In this document: one piece after another, positions 57,476-64,000 of the stretch
Layout of the letters: the number at the start of each line of letters is the position of its first letter
Numbering within the stretch: the first letter of the stretch is position 1
Source of the DNA: Scolanthus callimorphus
Lineage: Eukaryota; Cnidaria; Anthozoa; Actiniaria; Edwardsiidae
Direction: 5' to 3'
Assembly (NCBI GenBank): GCA_033964015.1
Contig: CM066917.1
Location: 25,203,951 to 25,267,950, forward strand
Length of the DNA: 64,000 nt
The notes under the pieces: model-generated
Told to the model about the DNA's origin: nothing
The model's input: the letters and a program-made list of their open reading frames with translations, nothing else
The model's database searches: none
Translations under genes and position numbers: made by a program

Positions 57476-59834
57476 CTACAAGGGACGGGAAACCGCAAAG
57501 CCATTAAACCATAGTCCCGGAAATGTCTCGTATGATAATACAAAGTGAAATAATGATGCACTTGATTGCGTCACGGAAAATGACGGCTAAATTTGGTGCT
57601 AATCACCCAAAGGAACCCAAGCTCAACAAGTCATTGAAAGCGATGCAATGTTTTGATTTATTAATTTTACATTTAACATTCGATGCGCAAAAAATGAATA
57701 TTATGTTGCTTGATTTCTGTTTCCTTGTTTCTTTCATTCTTTCTTTCTCAAGGTATGTTGAAACTGCATGAGTTCACTTGAGAATTCACCCCTGAAATTT
57801 TACTCGAACACCTGTTAACAACCGACGCGTGTGACTGGGCGAAGAAAAGAATCCACTACTAATAATTTGATGCATTTCTTTTATTTTGACAATCACATAT
57901 AGAATTGGAATTATTCTAGGAGTCAGTAGAATCACAGTAATCACAAAGCATGCTGGTTTTTATTGTGTAAGAGTGACTATATATTTGTTTTGAAATGAAA
58001 TTTTTGGCGTAACAGATAATGTGGTACTAGAGTAGATTCATACAAAGTTGGCGTGGCTTGGAGATTGATTTATTTTCGTGGTAATAAAAATGCAACCCTG
58101 CTAAAGAGATTTAAGGAAAGAAACGAAGTAATAAGGGATTAAAGTGGATTACTAATTTTACAAAATACACGGACGCCTTTTCTGTCTTAAACTGAATGCC
58201 TGTAATTCAAAACATCAAGTCATAAAATGTTTATATACATACATTCTTTCTCAGAGTAAATACTTTTCCTATGTAGGAAACTATAGCTGACAGGTTTTGG
58301 TTTTTAAAAAATAAATCAGAATCAATAATTGTATTTAGACGTTAATGTTTTTAAAAAGGTTACTACGCCAACGACCATAAAGCAACAAAGGAATGGGGAA
58401 AAAATTGAAACTTTTTTTTCCATAGGATGTATTCCGTTTTCAGTCGCGTGATTACAATTTTTACTTTTTCAAATTTGAAATGTATTCCTGATAGTTGTTG
58501 ATCATCAGATGAGATAATATCAGTAAAATGGGTGTTTCGGTCAGCCACCGAACTGAATATCAGTTATATACACTTCTCAGTTTTGTACTGAGAAAAAAAT
58601 ACTGAAAAATAATGAGATCAAGAAATTGACAGATTTTGCGAAAATCTGGGATACAATTTTGATGTTTCATAAAAACAAGATTGCCTCACTGGGACCGATG
58701 GATATTTACATAGTGGATCAAAAAAATGAGAAAAAGAAATGGGAAACACTGCAATGAATTTTAATGAACATTGATGGGATTTCTTAAATGAAATCGTGAA
58801 ATTCCGACATGAATTTCAGATAAAATTCAATGATTTTTTTTTTTACAGCGAAAAATTATTTTTCCTCTGGAATCGAATAATAGTTCGTCTTCAATAAATA
58901 TACAACTGTCCTGCAGTTTAAGGAAAAAACCCTGGCAGCGAAACTTAAGTGTTTTAACGTCAAAACCATTGCTATCATTTGCTAGACATTATAAGCTTTT
59001 CGAAAAACAATGCGTAAATGCTGCATAAAGTATAGGTAGAAAAATATCTAGCAAAAAATCTCCTAGTCTCGAATATTATCTATTAATATTAAAGAGACAG
59101 GCCGGAGAATGCAACTATACCCAAGCTAGTCACTAGGCAATTAAATAGAAAACAAAATTTATCGGGAAATAGCAAATAGTAAATAATTTCAGCGAGAAGC
59201 ATTTATATATCTTTTAGCTTTTAGGAATTGAGAAAAATGGCATTTTGCGATAAGAAATATAAATATTTTCAGAATATTACTTAGAAATGACATGACATTC
59301 AAGGGCCTGAATTGGATTCTAGATATGGTAATTTTAAAATGTTAAATGCTATAGATTTCCATTAAGCGATCCTTACGCGTCCCCCAATTTACAATATCTT
59401 CTATGTACAAATTCAAAATATTCTTGGTGTGGCAAAACAGTAAACATACTCTACAAGACATTTCTATGCTTCCTGAATTATGATCTTTCGTAGAAAGAAA
59501 TTATCGAAGCAAAAATCATTTTAAGCAATTTAAATCGCTCAGCGAAATGTGTACCTAACTTCTCGATTTTGTTATTCGAGGAAAACTAAGACTTTGTAAA
59601 TCCAAAGTTTTAGACTCTAGTTCGCTCGATCCACGAGCTTGAAGATAATATACAACATTTTCCTGTACATTTCCTGCTAATTTTACTAAGCTAAACTTGT
59701 GGTTTCTAACTAATGTCTTCAAACGCTGACAGTAACTATTCGCTACCGGCTCTTTACCGTGCTTCACTATATTCTATAATTCCTCTAGACTTCTTACTCT
59801 ATACATTAATATATTTGGTATATTAGCCTATACG
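57476..59834. other. AT-rich region 3' of Scratch; no gene seen
   Basis: About 2.4 kb with few repeats and only short ORFs. Part of it is likely the Scratch 3' UTR. The lack of MITEs here contrasts with the rest of the window. Confidence 0.4.
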
Positions 59835-60808
59835 TCAGGGCGAATCTTCTGTATTTTTGTCTTTTTCTGGCGAATCTCTGGAGCAGGCCGATTCTAAGTG
59901 CTTGTTTAGGTAGGACTTGAGCGCGAAGGTGCGATCGCATCGGTTACACCTGAACTGTTTTAGCGGGGAATGAGTCTGTAAGTGCGCTCGCAAGTTGGAG
60001 CGATCAGCGAACGCTTTGCAACACTCTGGGCAGGGATACGGGCGTTCGCCTGTATGCGATCTCATATGCCCTTGCAGCAACCACGGTCTACTAAACGACT
60101 TGCCGCAAATGTCGCACTTGTGGAGTAATTTGTGTGTCAGGACGTGCATTGCTAGGGCTGGCATCGAAACATAGGCCTTACCGCAATGTGGGCATCGTTT
60201 AGCGAGCTTGCCGTCCAAACTCCGATGCGTCTGCTTGTGTCGAGATAAGTTTGACGACGTCGCGTACGACTTTCCACATTCGGCACAAACGTACCGACTT
60301 TTCTTGGCGCCACTGCAGCCATTTCCCTTGCTTCTACCATCAACACATACTGCCTTGGCGCTAACAACGCGGTTACCATTTTCGTCTAACTCCTCAGTGT
60401 CGCCGTCGATATTGTCCTCGTTAGATTTCTCCGCCAACTCATCATCTTCGTGCTTGTCTCTACTCTGTTTCGGCTCTAGCCCGTTTGTGAGCGGTTTTGG
60501 GGATTTTCCTGTTCGTCTCGGTGAGTTTGCTTGTCCTCTCTTGTTCCTAAACAGCAGGGACAAGGCAGAGTTTAACGCACGCGTAACAGGTGTTTTTAAC
60601 CTGGAAACATTACCGATATTTCTCGGAGCCAAAACCACGGAAAAAAATAACAAAAATAAGCATATTCTTTCTTATTTTTATAATCTACAAAGACTCTCTC
60701 CACACTAACCTTCCTTTTCCTTCTTTTCCTTGTTTCGAGTTTGACCTGTCGCTTGCGGTGGAGTGTTGTATTCTTTGGATTTTTTTTAATAAGAAACGAT
60801 TTCGGCAT
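59835..60808 (-). CDS. scrt: Scratch-type C2H2 zinc-finger repressor, 2 exons
   Basis: A Snail/Scratch superfamily transcriptional repressor, nuclear, usually neural. Exon 1 (60710-60808) starts MPKSFLIKK, a SNAG repression domain. Exon 2 (59835-60546) encodes an acidic linker and five fingers: CAECGKSYATSSNLSRHKQTH, CPHCGKAYVSMPALAMHVLTH, CDICGKSFSRPWLLQGHMRSH, CPECCKAFADRSNLRAHLQTH and a C2HC last finger (CNRCDRTFALKSYLNKH...C), the Scratch pattern. The best donor (AAG/GTTAGT) ends in phase 0, while the best acceptor (CTGTTTAG) needs phase 2. A run of eight A after SFLI (60780-60787) may be off by one, since seven would join the exons. The join is therefore uncertain; the fingers are not. 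Confidence 0.88.
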
Positions 60809-62265
60809 TTCTCGACGGTGAATTCAACCTCCCTCTCTTCGACATATCTCTCTTCTGTTAAATCGTCAAGCGATTTGTCTGCTAGAAGGCAAAAAAAGAG
60901 AGGTGCTCCTAGCGGCCATCTCCGCTCTCGAATCAACAGGCCTCACCAAGGGCCGATTCCAGTGCTCCAACGGCGCCCAGCATTTCGTAAAATTTCAACC
61001 GGAAACTAGATGCGAATTTCCATGCAAATTGAAGTCCTCTCTTACGTCAAGCCTATAACACCAGCGAGAATTTTAGTGGTCGAACAAGAAAGCTGCAATC
61101 TTTTCTCTGTTTCCAATCATTTCCGTTGATAGATAGAGCGAGCGTGAGAGAGAAAGCTGGGTCGTTGTGATTAGCGATGCAGGGTTTTCGGCTGCTTCGT
61201 AGGCGGGGATATTCTGTGTTCAAAAATACATCAAGTTTGTGACGAGGTTGGCGGTTGCCGAGAAAACGCGTCCACCTGTTGCCAGGGCCCTTATCGTCAC
61301 ACACAAATCACTAATAATTCATTATAGACGTTTCAGGGTAAGCTCATTAAAATGCATGACTGCTGAGTATCATTTATATTCACAAGCCGCTTGAGAGCGG
61401 CCGCGCTGTCGAGCGCGCGAAAATAATAGTGCTCTGATTGGTTAGTTCAGTTTGCATTGCAAACACCGGTGTTTCTCGGTAAATAGGCTCCCAGGCAAGG
61501 TGCTATCTGATTGGTTGGTGTAATTTCGTAATGAGGTATGTTTTGATTGGCTTATTTGTAAGTAAAATTTGGATTCATTTTTGACCGTTTCGACATGGAT
61601 CATAATATAACAAGTGTCTTCAAATTCAAATTCGTAATATCTTTTATTTACGCTTAATATTTTAGAACGCTAAAAAAGTGTGACAACTTAATAAAAAATT
61701 CTCTTAACGATGGCTCGGAATATCCATTTGACGGCTTTATTAAGTCAAATATAATAAAGTCTCAAGTCATAAATAATCATATTCCATTGAATTTTCCGAG
61801 ATGAGCTAAGACAGTTTGTTTTCGACAATAATACTTGAGTATGATATATGAATATATGATTTATAGGCTTCGCCCGAAACAATTATAAATTGTAAATGGT
61901 TCTATTTTTAATAAGTTCAAGATAAAAAGGAAAGCGTCCTTTTTCGACCTGAAAGTGCTCGTTTTTTAAGGATTCCCAGCTCATCAACAAAATGGGAAAC
62001 GGGAAGCCCATTATTTTCTGCCAACATCTTTAATTAAAAAGAGCAAAAAAGTTATCTTCTATATTCTTAGTGCAGTTCCTCGAACTCATATTGAAAATCT
62101 AATCCCGGGATGCGAAACGTGTTATATTCAATTGCTTTCTTTTTAGTTCATCCATATTTCACTTTATAATCCATATGGATCAATACCTTTATACCAATTT
62201 TAAATTTTGCACAGTAATTTACCTTTTTTTTCAAGAAAAACCGAATCAGTGACTGTTAACTGAGG
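60809..62265. other. Scratch upstream region; no gene seen
   Basis: Contains the Scratch promoter. Near 61400-61530 there is a CGCGCGAAAATAATAGTGCTCTGATTGG-like repeat motif and a small palindrome (GTTTGCATTGCAAAC). The rest is AT-rich. Confidence 0.4.
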
Positions 62266-62667
62266 AACAAAATATAGCACTTTTGCAAAACCAAAATTTA
62301 GATATAATATTCTCTCCATGTTGCCTATAAGTACTTTTTTTTTGTTTTTATTGTTCTATATGATATTCTGTTACAATTAAATCTAGATATGTACACAACA
62401 AAATATAGCACTTTTGCAAAGCCTAAATTTAGAGTCGATATAATATTCTCTCCATGTTGTCTATAAGTACTTTTTTTTGTTTTTTATTGTTCTATATGAT
62501 ATTCTGTTACAATTAAATCTAGATATGTACACAACAAAATATAGCACTTTTGCAAAGCCTAAATTTAGAGTCGATATAATATTCTCTCCATGTTGTCTAT
62601 AAGTACTTTTTTTGTTTTTTATTGTTCTATATGATATTCTGTTACAATTAAATCTAGATATGTATAT
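62266..62667. repeat. ~133-bp tandem repeat, 3 copies
   Basis: Units start AACAAAATATAGCACTTTTG at 62266, 62397 and 62533, and contain ATTCTCTCCATGTTG, a T-rich run and GATATTCTGTTACAATTAAA. Confidence 0.95.
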
Positions 62668-63299
62668 CCTATGTATCACATTATCCCGTCTTAACGGGGC
62701 ATTAATAATGTTCTATAGCGCACAGTATTCCCTTGTTGGGCCAAGGAGACGGTTTCGTCGAAAAACCCATCTGTTATTTCAAATCGGTACCTTGATCTGC
62801 CAGTAATGATACACTCGCCGCAGATTGAAAGCTAAAATCCTTGTGCATGCCAAGTTTGTATTTTTACCTGCGTTAATTATAAATAACAATCAAACTCCAT
62901 TGCCACGTACTTTGTCAAGTGGTATTTTCTAAAAACCCTTTCAAGCAAAATATCCGTGTTAATTTTTTTCCTGTTTCTAGAATATTTATATCCGGGGGTT
63001 TTGCATTGTGGAACCTTTTACCGGGCTGGATTTAAAGATTTAAAACATGTTTTAAACATTATTTAGTTCTCTTTGTATTGCTTCAGGAGAAACATACCTT
63101 CAGATTTGGAATAATAGTATTTTGTAGAAACCCACTCACAAACTACCACGAAATTGCAATCTGATTGGCTCCCTTCTCACTATCTAGCACGTAATAGATA
63201 GTAGCGAAAAAGGTAGCGTAAAAAAAATTACTTTGTTTTAACTCGAATTTTAGAGTAGCTTGTAACCGCTGATATACAGCCATTACAGCTAGTATCTTT
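62668..63299. other. No gene seen
   Basis: AT-rich DNA with no supported feature. Confidence 0.35.
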
Positions 63300-63500
63300 G
63301 AGTGTCACACATATGCAGTACATTTAAGAATCCCAACTGGCCGGGAGACAAAGTCGGCTATATACAAAGAATGGTCGAGGAGCCAGAGCGCAAGGCCGTA
63401 GCTAGAAATTTTTGTCTGGGGGGGGGGGGGGGGGGGGGGGGGGGGGGCGTCGAGTCACGACGACGGCGCTCTGACCACTCGGCCACCCTGCCTCCCTTAA
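63300..63500 (-). mobile_element. SINE relic interrupted by a G-tract element
   Basis: On the minus strand from about 63497: GGAGGCAGGGTGGCCGAGTGG, a tRNA A box (TGGCCGAGTGG) as in the 47262 SINE. The body part near 63355-63395 (TATACAAAGAATGG, GAGG) matches 47165-47180. A run of ~27 G and about 45 bp of unrelated sequence separate head and body. Confidence 0.6.
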
Positions 63501-63569
63501 AACGTTTTTAAACCACGAACCATACAAATCGATACATTTTAGCCACAAATCGAAGGTCGTACATGTTTT

Positions 63570-63781
63570 CGGCCCATGTAAAAGGATACGGGATTCGGGA
63601 TCCAGCTAAATTTGAGGTTTAGGATCCGGGATCCAGAGTGTGGGATTCGGCATCCAGCTAAATTTGAGGTTTGGTATCCGGGATCCAGAGTATGGGATCC
63701 GGGATCCAGAGCATGAGATCCGAGATCCACGGGTTGGGATCCGGCATCCAAAACTTCTATGGATCCCTTAACATGGGCCGA
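63570..63781. mobile_element. MITE with internal GGATCC tandem repeats, copy 2
   Basis: Ends CGGCCCATGTAAAAGGAT and its near-complement ATCCCTTAACATGGGCCG. The interior repeats GGGATCCAGAGTATGGGATC-type units. Structural sibling of 51704-51863. Confidence 0.8.
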
Positions 63782-64000
63782 ATGTTTGCTAGTGGGTTTC
63801 TTCCAGAAACATATATTAAGTGAGGTAATATATGTTTCTGGTTTGTACTAAATTCATTAGGCTGCGTACCTACTTGACCAATGTGAACACACCAGTTTTT
63901 CGAGTGGCCCGTTTAAACTTGCAACTTTTGCTGCAATTTTTGTCGCGCGAGTCGCGGCGATTTCTCTCCCACGTACGCGTTCGCTCAAAATCACTAATAT

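Noticed and set aside
58363..58548. 61-aa minus ORF in the AT-rich region 3' of Scratch
   Set aside because: No splice partners, no recognisable motif, and base composition equal to the surrounding non-coding DNA.

Overview
The window looks like nuclear DNA of an anthozoan cnidarian, most likely a stony coral (inference). The evidence is GT-AG introns, a replication-dependent histone cluster with 3' stem-loops, animal orthologues (CTNNBL1, FAAP24, RPUSD2, Scratch), and a very dense load of short inverted-repeat transposons, many carrying long G or C tracts. No taxon-specific marker fixes the species.

Layout. 1-6.5 kb: nested foldback elements and no convincing gene. 6.6-7.6 kb: an intronless class A GPCR (+). 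7.6-11.7 kb: a run of MITE-like elements. 12.1-18.7 kb: histone cluster made of two head-to-head pairs, H2A(-)/H2B(+) and H4(-)/H3(+). H3 is cut after codon Val35 by an insertion of about 3.47 kb that carries a huge inverted 17-bp minisatellite. 19.0-26.6 kb: RPUSD2 (-), 13 exons reconstructed in phase. 26.8-29.3 kb: repeats. 30.0-30.7 kb: a two-TM proline/tyrosine-rich protein (+). 31.9-33.9 kb: ACOT/BAAT-family acyl-CoA hydrolase (-), head-to-head with a WDR88-like WD40 gene (+, 34.3-40.5 kb, 11 exons). 41.1-43.6 kb: FAAP24 (-, 5 exons), sharing a 184-bp bidirectional promoter gap with CTNNBL1 (+, 43.8-53.9 kb, 16 exons). 54-59.8 kb: repeats, AT-rich DNA and two orphan candidate terminal exons. 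59.8-60.8 kb: the zinc-finger repressor Scratch (-). 61-64 kb: AT-rich DNA, a 133-bp tandem repeat, SINE and MITE relics.

The genes do not form one pathway. The locus is a gene-dense housekeeping segment (RNA modification, DNA repair, splicing, chromatin) invaded by non-autonomous elements. Three signals stand out: (1) the interrupted H3 with a G-quadruplex-prone, T-free/A-free inverted minisatellite; (2) tandem duplications abutting splice sites in WDR88 and CTNNBL1, one of which creates in-frame 48-nt pseudo-exons; (3) single-base losses at short runs in H2A and FAAP24 (possibly Scratch) that hide intact reading frames and are probably assembly errors. All exon models were made by hand from splice signals, phase and family resemblance; none is backed by a database search.
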